A stretch of DNA of 64,000 bases from Malurus cyaneus samueli. Its lineage: Eukaryota > Chordata > Aves > Passeriformes > Maluridae. Of the stretch, positions 38,401-50,600 are shown in pieces (within the stretch, counting starts at the first letter, position 1; every line of letters starts with the position of its first letter). The stretch covers positions 74,980,254-75,044,253 of the forward strand of contig CM019215.1 of assembly GCA_009741485.1 (NCBI GenBank), given 5' to 3'. The position numbers and the translations under genes are program-made. Below the pieces are notes generated by a model, which saw only the letters and a program-made list of their open reading frames with translations, ran no database searches and was not told the origin of the DNA.

Positions 38401-39949
38401 GAGAGGACTAGATACTGTACACCATGGAGTTCTCATTTCCTGGTAGATGTCTCAAAGTGTGTTTTTTTTTGTTTGTTTTTTTTTTTTTGTCATGCTAGGA
38501 CAAACAAAGTATTAGCCTAGTACTTGTAAGAAATATTCTGAAATCCATTTAACTCCTGTCTCTGGTATATTTTTTGGACCTGAATTGTCTTTTTGGCTAA
38601 TTACTTCCCTTTGATTCCCACAGTCATCTCTACCCACTCATGCATTTGGTGTTAGTTAAGGTATGCTCACAACTTGCAGTGTTATTAAAAGACAGGATGT
38701 GTAACTGAAGACTAAGCAACAGTTTAATTTTTTTCACTGTAAGAGGTACAAAATCACTTAATAACTGATGTTTTATTTTTCCATCTAACTGTTTTGAGTT
38801 CTATGCAGGGAAGAAAAAATGTTATCGCATTTCTTAACTGAATACAAGTTGTTATTGTGCAACTTATCTACTGGGAAATAAATGCATATTTTTTTATCTT
38901 ATTCTATATTTTAACCAAGCTACTTAAAGACAAAATATTTTTTTTTAGAATAATGACATGATATAATAGTCTGTAGTAATGAATTTTTAGGCAGTACGTA
39001 CATTTTGAATGCCCCAACAGAAGCCACTTTGTTGGGTCACAGAATGAAAAAAAAAGTAGAACACCACTCTAATCAAACCATCTTAATATTGGATTTCAGC
39101 ACAGTAATATTAAATGATCAGGTTACTGAGACTGTAGATTACTTGTGTAGTCTCAACAAAGGGAGAAAAAAAATTTCCAGTGCAAGGTGCAATCCTTGTT
39201 TTGGTCTCTGAACACTGCAGGAACTGTGGGAGTGCACCTGCCAATGTTAAATAATTTATGCCTACACGGAACCAATACATGCCAGGGCCCTTTTTGTCAT
39301 TATGAAATTCTCCATGCCTCAGCAGCTGTACAGGGTTTGAGGTACCTCACTAATTTCTAAGGAACCAGCTCAAGAATGAGAGACTGCAGTCTGTGCAGAA
39401 AATCTGTGCTTAAATTGCCCAGGATGCATGTTCACACAGGCATGGATAAGCCTTTCAAGCCATCTGGATTACTGCAAACCCCGGGATTTCTGGGCTATAC
39501 GTAAAATTACTGTGTGAGGCCTTTAAGAGATGACAAGCTGAGCGCTAACACAGTAATTTGCAACAAAGATTGAAGAATTTTCATGACCTTGATTTTGCAT
39601 AATACTACTTGGAACCAACTGAAAATAAAGCCCAGGCTGTGTGAAATAATTAAGAAAAAAGAGAAAACAGCCCCAACCAAAGCAATACTGTGGTTTTACT
39701 CAAACTGTGTTTTACTCAACTCTCTATATAAAATGCTATTTGTTAACCATCCTTTTTTTTGCACTTCTTCTGAGACGCTTTACAGGAATGCATTCACAAT
39801 TAAATCAGTAGCATTTTATTAAGTCATTTCCAATTTCCACTACTTGACAGGTTCTCTTTTGTTGTGTAAGACATTCTGTTTCTGAATATTCCGTAGCCCT
39901 ATTCTGTAGAAGGATCCCAGTTAGGTGAATCTCTGTTAGACAGGTTTTT
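35453..39949. other. unique AT-rich DNA, no gene seen
   Basis: A moderately GC-richer patch at about 35640-35800 has a 70-codon frame (35626-35838) but no splice or domain support. A T/G tract lies at 38462-38489. No transposable element recognised. Confidence 0.5.
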
Positions 39950-39955
39950 GTGGGA

Positions 39956-40438
39956 ATGGGGTCATGAATTGCTGTTACTGAGCAACCCAGACTACAAGAT
40001 GGAGCAGAGTGAGATAGACGAGGATGGGAAAGAGGAGGACGTGACTACAGCGGTGTAACATGTACCTCGCACTGACCATGAAGAAGAAACATAGTAAGAA
40101 GCAAGAACAAGGAGCAATTGAAGAACAATAGGATGATTGAAGAAAGTGCAAAATGCTGAGAACNTTGNTTTNAAACTGCAAGGCATACAAAAACACGCTT
40201 TTGCAATTATACCAATCATATGCTGAAATGTAATAGACAGACTGTTAAATTAACCAATGAATAATTGTTAATCATATAGAAGGGCATTGCTAATCATATA
40301 GAGAGGCTGGCTTATGAAAGTAGATAAAAAGGAGCTTGTATTAGAAATAAACGGATCATGCTCATCATATTGGTGTCTGCGTGACCTGGTGTCCCCGTCG
40401 CCCAGAACTATTCCCCGTATTCCTATTCCCCATTCCCA
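39956..40438 (+). mobile_element. ERVK-like solo LTR
   Basis: A promoter-like GATAAAAAGGAGC at about 40323 is followed by AATAAA at 40346-40351. A U5-like block CATCATATTGGTGTCTGCGTG then leads to CCCGTCGCCC and the CCATTCCCA end. This promoter / poly-A / U5 order fits a class II avian retroviral LTR. GTGGGA occurs directly outside both ends (39950-39955 and 40439-40444), a candidate 6-bp target duplication, the size made by this class. The 5' end then reads ATGGGG, one base off the canonical TG start. U3 carries TAATCATATAGA twice (40269-40280, 40291-40302). No viral genes are present. Three N bases lie inside. Confidence 0.7.
40164..40172. other. three isolated N bases
   Basis: Undetermined bases at 40164, 40168 and 40172, spaced exactly four apart, lie in the middle of the solo LTR. 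They reflect unresolved base calls or a collapsed repeat, not biology. Confidence 0.95.
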
Positions 40439-40452
40439 GTGGGACACTGATT

Positions 40453-41436
40453 CTATTTCAAGACATATAAAGGTTAGTCTGTAGATGCTCAGAAAGGTGG
40501 GATGAATGCTGGCTTTTTAAAGGTGAGTTGCAGACAAACAGAGATGTATTGCTTACAACACTGACCTCATAATCTGTTTAATGTATGGAGTTTTTATACT
40601 GTATGAGTTCTTTTTTTTACTGCATTTTTTTTTTAAATGTACATGTGTTTTTTAATTCCTTGACCATATTTTCTAGATTTGACTGCTTTTAAATTATGTC
40701 TCAGAAAAATAAAGCAGGTTGAAGAGAGTTAGAGACTCTAATCTTAAAACTGCTCAGGGGTAGATATGCTCATTATAGCCCTGATGCTGTATGTCTCTTC
40801 TCAATATTGGAAGTGATGTTTCTGATGTTAGTAGTGTTTTCTTTATGTTTGTTTTGGGATCTTTTTCATTGAATTTCATGTTGCAGGGAAGTTTTGGGTT
40901 TTTTTATGCTTATTTAAAAGATGGCTTTCTGGGTGTGGAATCAACTTAGTGCACTACTTTTATAAATCTCATCTTTTATAAATCTGCTATTCTGCTTGAT
41001 GTGTATAATTAGCAGGCTGATTCTGTTTTTGTTGTGCTGATGTCTTTTATATTTAGAAATTTTAAAGACTTCTTCACTAGATACATCTAAGATACCTTTC
41101 TTCCAGAGTTTCAATTGCTGCACTTCTGCTGTTGATTCTTGTTTAGCATACATGAAGTGAGGAACAGCTTTTATTTTGCCCTTGTTTCTAGTTTTTCTCT
41201 TAAACTGCAAACACCTGCTCCTAAGTGAGGTTTTGCAACCTGAAGGAATTGAGGGAAAGAGTGAATTTTGTGATAGTTATTACTGAAATAAACATTGCTG
41301 CTCAATTATCTTTTTTTAATTCATTCATTATTTATTTTGCTATAATGTTGGATGGAATATAACAGGATTTTTTTTGTGGTACCACTGAATTTTAGGGGTT
41401 TTCAATTTGTTTTTTTTTTTTTTTAACTTCTTGTAG
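40453..41436. other. unique AT-rich DNA
   Basis: CTTTTATAAATCT occurs twice around 40957-40985. An 89-codon minus frame at 40941-41210 has no support. A T run at 41410-41424 leads into the candidate exon. Confidence 0.5.
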
Positions 41437-41553
41437 TTACTGTGAGTCTTACAAGTGCTGCCTTCCAAGTGAGATGTTGGAGACAGCAGGGACTACTGAT
41501 GCTGCAGAGGAGATTGTTGCTGAGGATATTGTGGAAGGCCGTGGTGTCATCAG
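41437..41553 (+). other. candidate 117-bp exon, unrecognised
   Basis: A T tract and TTAACTTCTTGTAG make a good 3' splice site ending at 41436. The block ends CATCAG at 41553, followed by GT, a possible but weak 5' splice site because T's follow. The block is far less AT-rich than both flanks. It is 117 bp, a multiple of three. One frame, entered after one base, reads YCESYKCCLPSEMLETAG then TTDAAEEIVAEDIVEGRG, with G as the first codon base in most later codons, a strong coding-like rhythm. A second frame is also open. I know no protein with this sequence, and no neighbouring exon was found. Confidence 0.22.
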
Positions 41554-43896
41554 GTTTTTTTATTTTTTTTTTTTAATTTTTATTTTAAATTAAACTGAGA
41601 ATCATTGGGTTTGGACACCTGTAATACACAATTTTTTAGACTAGTAACTCATCAGCCAACCAACCTTGTTTTAAGGCAGAGGTTTATTTTGAGCCATTCA
41701 TTGAGATGTTTGCCAATTGTTTGTTCAAAAATTAACATTTTATACTTGGTGGTGACCACACGTAAGAAGAGAATGTTTTTCCACTCAAATATTATTTGGA
41801 AGTGCTTCTTAAGGATCCACCCATCTTCTAGCAAGAGATGCATTTAAATATTTGACTGTGACACTGGGATACAGTTGAGCAGACAATGTGTGAAGCAATT
41901 AAGCTATGGTGCCTCAATGTGAGTACCTGTCCTATCTCCTCTCAGTCAGGTTCTTGTTCTAGGTTGAATAAGCTTCTATGATTTCATGTCTGAATATGCA
42001 TAGTGTTGCCTAATATCAAAAGACAAAAACTCTTGCAACAGTACTAAAATGGTAAGATAAAAAAAAAACCCAGTTCTTTTTTGGTAGCTCCCAGGTACCT
42101 TCCTAGTTATGGGCTGTGGGTACACCTGCCTTTGAATTTCTACATTTCTTTAAAGTTTAAAAAATTAGCATCTTTAACAAATATTGTCCAATTAGAAGAG
42201 CACTTGGTCAGGTAATTTTCCCCTGGGTATTGCCTGGTCCAGGGCTTCTTTGACCCATTTCTTTTGTCTTCTCAGATTCTGATTGGAAAAAAAAAATGTC
42301 CCTCATTGAAGTTCTCTTCTTGAAAATAAGACTAAACAGTATTTCAGGAATATTCTCTGAAATCTAAGAGAAAGGGTGGGAAAAATACCAGGAGTTATAT
42401 AATCACATATTGATAATCTACAAAGCTACCAATATATGAAAAATGTATAAAAACTGAAATCTTTAGGCATCACCACCTTTAACTCTCCTTTTCCACTCTT
42501 CTCTAAGCTTTATCCATTCTGCTACATACTTTTGAATGTTGGGAAGAGAATATTCACAGTTTAGGGGTGGAAGCCACTGGAAACTTAAGAAAGTCAGTAA
42601 TGATGTTCTATATAATACAAAGTTCTTTCCTAATTATCCCCAAAATCTGATTTGCTTCTTAGATCACTGATGGATTCTGAATTTATATTTCTTTATTTAT
42701 CATATCTGAAAACCTTCCATGAATATCAAGGACTATCTCAGAGAATGTAATCTTATTTCAGGGTTTATAACTTGTTTTTTTTTAGGAGTGTGAGCTTTCT
42801 TTTCCCATTTAGTTGTTTAGTCTTCTACAGGAATCCTGCAGGAGTTCTCTGCAGTTCTTCAGGGGTGCCTTTTATTTTCCCTCTTCTGAACTATTTTACT
42901 TCATCATCAATTGTAATAATTCTTCTTTCTCAGTTTCTTTACTGCCTATTCAACAGCATTCATCCTAGCATAAATTCAGAACTCTGCCAGTGATATGCCC
43001 CATGGTGAAAACACACCCTTTACTCTCACTTTCTGTCTTTTCACCAATTATTTATCCATGCAAGATCCTTTCTTCTTAGGCCATAGGTATTTTACTTCCT
43101 AAAGAACACTCAATGAAGCTTTCAACTGAAGTCTCTTATAAATTCAGACTGTCTCTATTAATTTTCATCTTCATTATTCCTAGGCTTGCTGACATTTGCA
43201 GAGGAATCCAGTGATTCAGTGAAAAATTAAATTTCCTTTTTAACAAAAAATCTTGGGGTCTATTCCTATAACATAATTTTTAGTCAGGTGACAGGACTTC
43301 TGTTCTTTATTTGTTCCTTTTATTATGTTTTGCCCACTGTGAATGCCAGGCTTAGAAATCTAGAATTTCTAAAGTCTCTTTGGCTATTTTCCAGTTCCCT
43401 CTTCTGAAAAAGAGGAGGTTAGCCATTGAGCTATTTCATTTTTAAGATCTCTAGGCCTTGGCAGTTTGTTTTCTTTTTATTGAGTTCTTCCACAACCTCT
43501 CCTGCCGCCACTTCATCTTCCATTCTGCCCCTGCACATAAGGAAAACAAGAAAATTTCTCAACAAGAAAAATACAGAAAAGCCCCTTTCTGGTATGTATT
43601 TTCTTCTTACAGAGCACCTTTTATATTGGGTTTTTTTGCTACTTTTCCAGGTTCTTTGGCATGTCTCCTTAGTAATTACACACCTTTTATCTCACTTGAG
43701 AACTAGAAAATGTGTGAACTTGCCCAGAAATAAAAGAAACTTTTAAAGACTTCTGGCATTTTTTTCTGGGAAAGTGTAAGAACCATGACCAATACAGAGC
43801 TTTAACCTTTTCAGTGTCCATAGTTACTTTAGTATTACTAATTTAAGGTACAAAAACGAGATTCTATATGCATATCTAAGAAATTTATTTTGCATG
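41554..43896. other. unique AT-rich DNA, no gene seen
   Basis: T-rich sequence follows the candidate exon. Open frames of 63-106 codons (for example 43426-43746) lack domains or splice context. No transposable element recognised. Confidence 0.5.
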
Positions 43897-44135
43897 TGTT
43901 ACGGTTTAGCTGCTTGCTCACTTCCCCCACCCTTACCATGTTCAGATGGGGAGAAGACTCAGAAAAAGGGTAACCCGTAGGGTAAGATAAGAACAGACTA
44001 ACAATACAAAAATTTAAAAACAAACAAACAAACAAACAAACAAACAGCAGCAGTAATAATAAAGATAATAATAATAATAAAATAATAATAATAATATAAT
44101 AATAATAAATAATAATAATAAAATAATATATATTG
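43897..44135 (-). mobile_element. ERVL-type LTR 3' fragment with microsatellites
   Basis: On the + strand it opens TGTTACGGTTTAGC, the reverse complement of an LTR end, then CTGCTTGCTCACTTCCCCCACCC. It continues with GATGGGGAGAAGACTCAG, AAAAAGGGTAACCCGTAGGG and TAAGATAAGAACAGACTAAC. These follow the R-U5 part of the avian ERVL LTR family seen at 33.9 kb. The sequence then passes into CAAA units (44022-44046) and AAT units (to about 44130), which seem to have expanded from A-rich LTR sequence. U3 is missing. The phenylalanine/tyrosine/leucine-rich minus frames here are microsatellite artefacts. Confidence 0.6.
44022..44130. repeat. compound (CAAA)n-(AAT)n microsatellite
   Basis: Six or more CAAA units are followed by a short CAGCAGCAG, then about 80 bp of AAT/ATA triplets with slipped units. 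It sits inside or at the edge of the LTR fragment. Confidence 0.9.
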
Positions 44136-44200
44136 TTATAAAAGAAGAGTTGTAAATAGCATTTTTATTGAATCCTTTGGATAATACGTATGTACTATGA

Positions 44201-44232
44201 TAATACATACTTATGATAATAAGTATGTATTA
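44201..44232. repeat. perfect inverted repeat, 14-bp arms
   Basis: TAATACATACTTAT (44201-44214) and ATAAGTATGTATTA (44219-44232) are exact reverse complements separated by GATA. A degenerate related unit, TAATACGTATGTACTA, lies just upstream at 44183-44198, so the region is a small AT-rich hairpin cluster. Confidence 0.9.
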
Positions 44233-44436
44233 ACAATGTAAGTGAATTATTATCTGTGTGTATGACTTGGAGTATGTTTGCATAAGAAATTATTAGCCAA
44301 ATATTTTAAGTTAAATAAACAGGAAACTTACAGAAGTGATTGCATTAACTAACAGAAATTTTGTCATCCTGCAAGAAATTCTACCTAAACATAAGAAGAA
44401 AAAAACCAAAAAAACCCTGATCAAATTCTGGCTCAG

Positions 44437-44601
44437 CTTGCTTAAGAAGGTTTTGGAATCTCCATCCTTGGAGATATTCAAAGCCTGAATGAACATGGTG
44501 CTTGGTCAACCTGCTCTAGACAATCATTTTCCCAGCAGAAGGATTGGACTTGGTGATCTCCAGGTGTTCCTTCCGACATCAACCATTGTGTGTTTCTGTA
44601 G
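44437..44601 (+). mobile_element. CR1 3' tail fragment
   Basis: It matches the last ~165 bp of an avian CR1: GGAATCTCCATCCTTGGAGATATTC, TTGGTCAACCTGCTCTAGAC and GGATTGGACTTGGTGATCTCC. It then reads TCCTTCCGACATCAACCATTGTGTGTTTCTGTAG at the terminus. Only the 3' end is present, as in most CR1 copies. Confidence 0.85.
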
Positions 44602-47600
44602 CTGAAGGTGAAATTACATTCCTTTCTAAAGTAGGTATCAGACCACATTTTCTGAAAATGAGCATTCTAACTGAGCGAGCTTCTAGCAAATAAGTTACTT
44701 AACAAATTTTGAACCTATATTTTAAATATGAAATATAATTTTGACCTACATCATGGAGGATTCATGTTTTATAATTAAATTCAAATATTGTAAGCAATGT
44801 TATAGTTTTGGGCAAAAATATCTAATATTTCAGTGCATTAATTTTATTTTGGTATGGAAATGAAGATTGTAGTGTTATTTTCTGCCTTTTGGAAACCTGA
44901 AATTTGTGTGTGAAGATTTATTTAAGATTTATTTAATCAACTAAGGCTTTAAAATTATTTTTAACTCATCGTTTTTCACCTCAATAAATCACTATTAATT
45001 TGCCTATTTACTGAATCTGGATTTGTGGGGATTTTTAAGAGGAGGAAGAGAGAAAAGTGCCTCTAAAAAGGATAACTAAATGGATTAGTGATGATAAATG
45101 GCATTTACTCCTTAATGTTGTGTTGTTTTTGAAAGTAAAAGTAAAAGGAACAAGACAAGGTGACTACCATGAAATTGAAATAAAATGAAAGCTTAAAATA
45201 AAACCTGTGGAAAATTTCAGATTTTAATTTTAGGTGTGCAGGCATTTTTTTTTTTTTTTTACCAACCTTAGTCATAACTCATACTGGTTTCTTTCCTTTC
45301 CTTTTTTTTTTTTTTTTTTGTTTTGTTTTGGTTTTTTTGGGTTTTTTTTTTTTTTTGTTTTTTTTTTTTTTTTGTTTTAATCCATGACTGAAATGCACTT
45401 TGGTATGCAACTGATGTTTTATGAGTGCCCTCTACCCATTAACACAAACCGAAATAGTTGCATTAAAACCTTTGTGTATCCACAAGTTCTAATGACAGGA
45501 AATGTTTGCTTCTTCTGCAGTCATGATACTTTTGTTACAGTGGTAATGAGTGCATCTCCTGAGAGTTGTTCAGAATTCAAATCAGAAGAACACAATTGTG
45601 AAATCTTGTTGTTTGTATGTTAAACCACTTTGACCATAAATTTTAGGCAGACTATCATCTCAAGTACTTTAAAGTCCAGTTAAATTACAGAACTTTATTT
45701 TTTTTTACCTTAGCAAGCAGGGCATATTTGTTTGCTCTCTGTAGTTTTTCTTTAGATAATGTTGTTATGCTAAAATTTTTCCCCAAGCAATGGGAACTTT
45801 TTGAACTCCTTTATTAGCTGAGTAGGTGTCTATAATGATCAAATGGTAGGTGTTAAGTGTGTATTAAATGTATAACAATTAGTGTGTAGGAGTGAAGTAG
45901 ATTAAAATATGAAATTTGCAATGCTCTGATGTGGAAAAACATCTTACTCATCCATATTATCATCATATTTAACATCAGAATTCATCTGATTTAACATGAA
46001 AATACTTGTGGTTTGCTTTAAAAATAAAGATGACGAAGTATTAAACTAAAGTGTTTGGAGTCAAGTTGTAACATTCTCTCCATTTGTCATTTCTGTCCTT
46101 CAGACAGACTCCCGTGGACAAATTTGTGCTTCATGGCAGTAGAAAAGAAGTGAAATGAGAGAACACATCAGTGAGCCTTCCCCTGGGATAGGAAGCAGGT
46201 GACAGTGTATCCTGTTGGCAAAGCAAACTCTCTTGTTTCAAGAAATTTTGGTGAAGGCACACACCCAAAAATCTAGATGTGATTCTGGAAGTGATTTTCA
46301 TCTCTTTATGGCAGGCTGTCAATATATAAAGACAAACAGGATGTTAGTTTGCTGTTAGTTCAGGAGTAAATAACCTTTATTTTCAAAAGAGGCTTAAAAG
46401 TTATTCATTGTCAAATATATATTGCCTTTTCAAAATAAGCAGTTGTGTGAGAAATGATTGAATGGTAACATTCACCTGAGAAGAAAGGAGTCTCTCACAT
46501 AACATTGTCAGGCTTGGCTTTCCCTTAACACAAATACATCAAGAAAATTACACTGGTTTCAGTGAGGCTAGAATCCCAGAGGAAGAGGGTATTATATATT
46601 AAATTTTATGGGGAAAAAATCCCAAAATTCCTCAAAAACAAACAAACAGACAAATGCTTTTCCATTCCTGAAAAGTAGGAATTCTGCTGCTGTGGGCAGC
46701 ATTTTTGGTGGAGGAATCATCAGTTATAAAGTATGTATTTTTAGAGGAAAAACAATCCTAGTTTACTCAATGCATGAAATGGAGGGAATAATAATTCTTT
46801 GCATTTGGAATTCATGTAGTTTTTCTATCTAGGAAGGACAGCTGGAAAATTAGTTCACTATGGAAAATTCATGAAAACAGCTAAAAATTTAGATAATTTG
46901 TCTAATAATTCAGTCTTTAAAAATTAAGCTAAGGGTTTACTAAAAATATTAGATGGTGACTTGATGACAGTTAGTCAGCAGTCCCATGAAGGAAAAAATA
47001 ATCGTTCAAGACCTCCCCATTCTACCAGAGAAGAATATAAAAGAGCCAGTAATGAAGCTAATGCTAGTAAGCACCTAACATCCATATGGGATACGAAAAT
47101 CTAAAGATGAGAGGAATGAGGAGAACAATATTTAGTCGGTTATGAGTTCTTTTGACTAACAGCTGATTTGGAGGAAAATACTGCATTGAGACAGTTGCAC
47201 TGTAATATTGACAGGCTGTGTCTGATATAGCAGAAACAGATCCCAATTCCTTAAGTAGAAATTTGTTTTGAAACAATCCAAATCTTCTCACTTAAAATGA
47301 TGTAGACAAATGCAGCTTAGAAAAATACCAAAAGAGTCAGACTTTTATAATAGTCTCAAACAATGTTTTTTTGACAAAACTTGTTTGAGAATGCCCATTT
47401 AAAATGAAAAAAAATGTTTTTCAGATATTTATGCCAGAGGATTTAAAAAAAAAATTAATATAATTACAGCAACATAGCAAAAATAAATTAGTCACTGAGG
47501 ATTATTTGGTGGCTCATAAAGATAATATTTCTCCAGTTAAAACTTTATTTTACATTACTCATTTTGACTATTGTAGCGGAGAATGTTCTCTCAAAAAGTT

Positions 47601-50600
47601 GCTAATAATAAAGTAGCAACAGTTTTTTTTAATTATTTAATATGTACATTTCCCCAAAACAGACATTCTGTAAAGTATGTTTGTCTGCAATCTTTTAAAA
47701 AGAAATCACAGAACCATTTAGAGTCTATTGATTTTATGTAACAAATGTGTGCCTGGAAGATAGCCATGCCAAGGATATTTTGTGTTGCTTAATACCCACA
47801 CTTCACCAGAAAAACCTGGACTTCAAACAGTGAAAAGAAACCTGGTATTTCCCAGCTGACATTTGAGGTCTACATTCCCTGGTGCATGTTCATGTCCTCA
47901 GCACCAAAATTTTTCCTCAGCATTTCCAGTCATGACACATCCCCAGAAATGTAATGTGCTGATGAAGTATAATATAAGAGCTATTCTGTAAATAACTGTC
48001 TTGCAAAATGTCCTGCAAAGTCCCCATCGCTGGTAAAAGTGGGATCTGTGGTGCCATTACTGTGTGATCCCTCAGCTTGTCAGGATGCATGAAGAGCACA
48101 ATGGAGAGCACAGAAAAATGAGAAAAAACCATAAACTAAAAATACTCTTTGCTGATGGTATTGAATTGTGGTTTTCTAATCACAAGAATGATTAGCAAAA
48201 GATCAAAATCTCAACAGTAAAAATGCCTTAAATATGAAAGGAGAACTGCAATGAATTAAGAATCAATCAGAGAAATGGTAGAACATTCTTCAAACAAACA
48301 AAAAGGATTCTTCTCTTGCCCAGGATGCTTTCTGTGCTCAGTCAAGAGATTTGGAGCTTCTGAAGTCAAAAAGAACAGTATCAGTGATCTGATTTTACCT
48401 CCCACATAGTGCATGATACAGAAGCATCAAATACTAATTCCTATTTGAAGTTGAGTATATTTGAAAGGTGTTAATGCCTAGACTTATTTCAAAAGTCTGC
48501 AGCAATAGAGAAATTTGTGACAGTCACTGCCAAATTCAGGATTATATCAGAAGAGGTTGACATGACTGTTTAAATCTGCCTTTGCTACCCCTTGATTCAT
48601 GTGGCAGATCCCTCTGTTGGAAACATGGCTCTGCCTTCACTTCAGTTTGCACCTGAACCTCCTTATTGGCTCTGTGTCTCAGAAAACAGATTTTGTTTTT
48701 CCTTTTCTTTGCTTCTTAAACCTCAGGTTAAATGTGGGCTACTTTGATCTCTACCTCTAATTGCAAAAGAAGTCATCAAAATGACACTTTCTTTTTTGTT
48801 AATACCATATAAAATTTTCTTATTCTTTGTTAATGCATACACAGCTATTCATCTATCCATTAATGCTGGAAATTGGATTTGAACATCAAATAAAAAATGT
48901 GCTCTTTACTAATTAAAATTTCTAGACAAGTACTACCAAACAGCTTATGTGCAGTTTTGTTTACATGGAATTAAAAAGAATTGCACCCAATGGTGTTGGA
49001 AAATATTTTTAATTTCAAATATAATCAGTAGATTTTAGACATAGATTTTGACTGCAGAGTGCAATGACTATCAAAACACTGTATGCATACTTGCCTTTAA
49101 TTAATTATTTCAAATACCACATCAGCAGAGAAGTGCATACATATTAGTCAAAATACCAGAAGAAAAAAAAAAAATCCCATCTTTTTAAAGAATGACAGTG
49201 ATTTAACACACTTTTAATTTATTATATATTAATAATAGAAATATTAAAGTTCACACATGCAAGACATGTCATTTCTCTGATAAATTATAAAGCTTTTAGG
49301 GCATAAATCTACTCCTCATGTGTTGAGAAACATTTATGCCAAGTGTTCAAGCCATTAAGAGGGCACAGTAAGAAAATATACTTGTACATGGATTTTATTT
49401 GTAAGAAATTAGTACAGAAAATGCAATAATCTAGCAATGGAATAATACCATAGAAACAGGGTTGAGAAAAAAAAAAAAAAAATCTTTAAGTCCAGGCACA
49501 ATTCCTTCAGAATATGTATTCAGATGAAGATCAGAGAGAATATTTAGAGATCTCATGTAAAGAATTGGAATGTTTTACACTTTTTTGGATTTGTCTTATG
49601 AAAGCACATGTAGATTGATGATAATTTATTGTACTTTTATATGACTATTTGTCAAAAAAGGAAGCAAAAAAATATTTGAGGTTAATATGGTCCTGATTTC
49701 TCTTTTTTCTTTTTTCCAAGAAAATATATCTGAAATCAGAATGTAGGTACTGTTATACTGAATGAAAGAAAAACAATTTTTTTACCCCGACTGGCAAGAA
49801 GTGGCTAAAAAGCTGTTATGCAGAATTCTGTATTTTGTTGCTACCACTGGAACTACTTAGCAGACAGTTTCATGTAAAGGTCAAGGAGATTCTCAGTCAT
49901 TAAATATTAATCAAATATTTAATATGTGGTCTTCTGTGATCAAAACAGATTTAATTTCTCTATAATCTATAATTAGTCTTTCTCGGCCTTTGTATGCTGC
50001 CTACAGAAGACAGCTTATGATTTTTATTTCTTTTGAAATTATTGTTCCACTGTATCTCTCTAGCAGTTCAAAATAGGGATTAATAGAGAATATGAATTGG
50101 AAGTGATCTTTACATTCTAGTTTTCCATTAATATGTCATATAGCCCACTTCTTAAACTTAGCAAGTTCCAAAGAGAACTCAGCTTTCTGCATGTCATTTA
50201 CTCCTGCCTTTCTAAGTTAGCGGTTACTTACTCCATCGGTGCTTAGACCATTTCTGCCATATTTTTATGTAGTAATCCTTTCCTTTCACTCTTGGTTTCT
50301 GCAGGTGAAAACAGTCCCATTCTTCTAGTCTTCACTTACAGGATAAGAAGTCTCCACATTTGATGAACATGCACACCTAGAGTTTCACCTGATATACCAA
50401 ATGAAACTCTCTGAGACCACCTCCACTCAGGTTAGAGCTTCTTGCTCTCTGATGAGAATAATCATTCTTGTATTGGGATATTTGTCTATTTTGCACCTGC
50501 ACCAGGATGCTAATTTAGTCATCCCATGCCATGAACTATGTTCGATGCTTTTCTGTAGTTTTTAACTCCAGAGCTCATAACAGAAAGTTTTTGTGTTAAA

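Noticed and set aside
44014..44208. Phe/Tyr/Leu-rich minus-strand frame
   Set aside because: It is a translation of the CAAA and AAT microsatellites.
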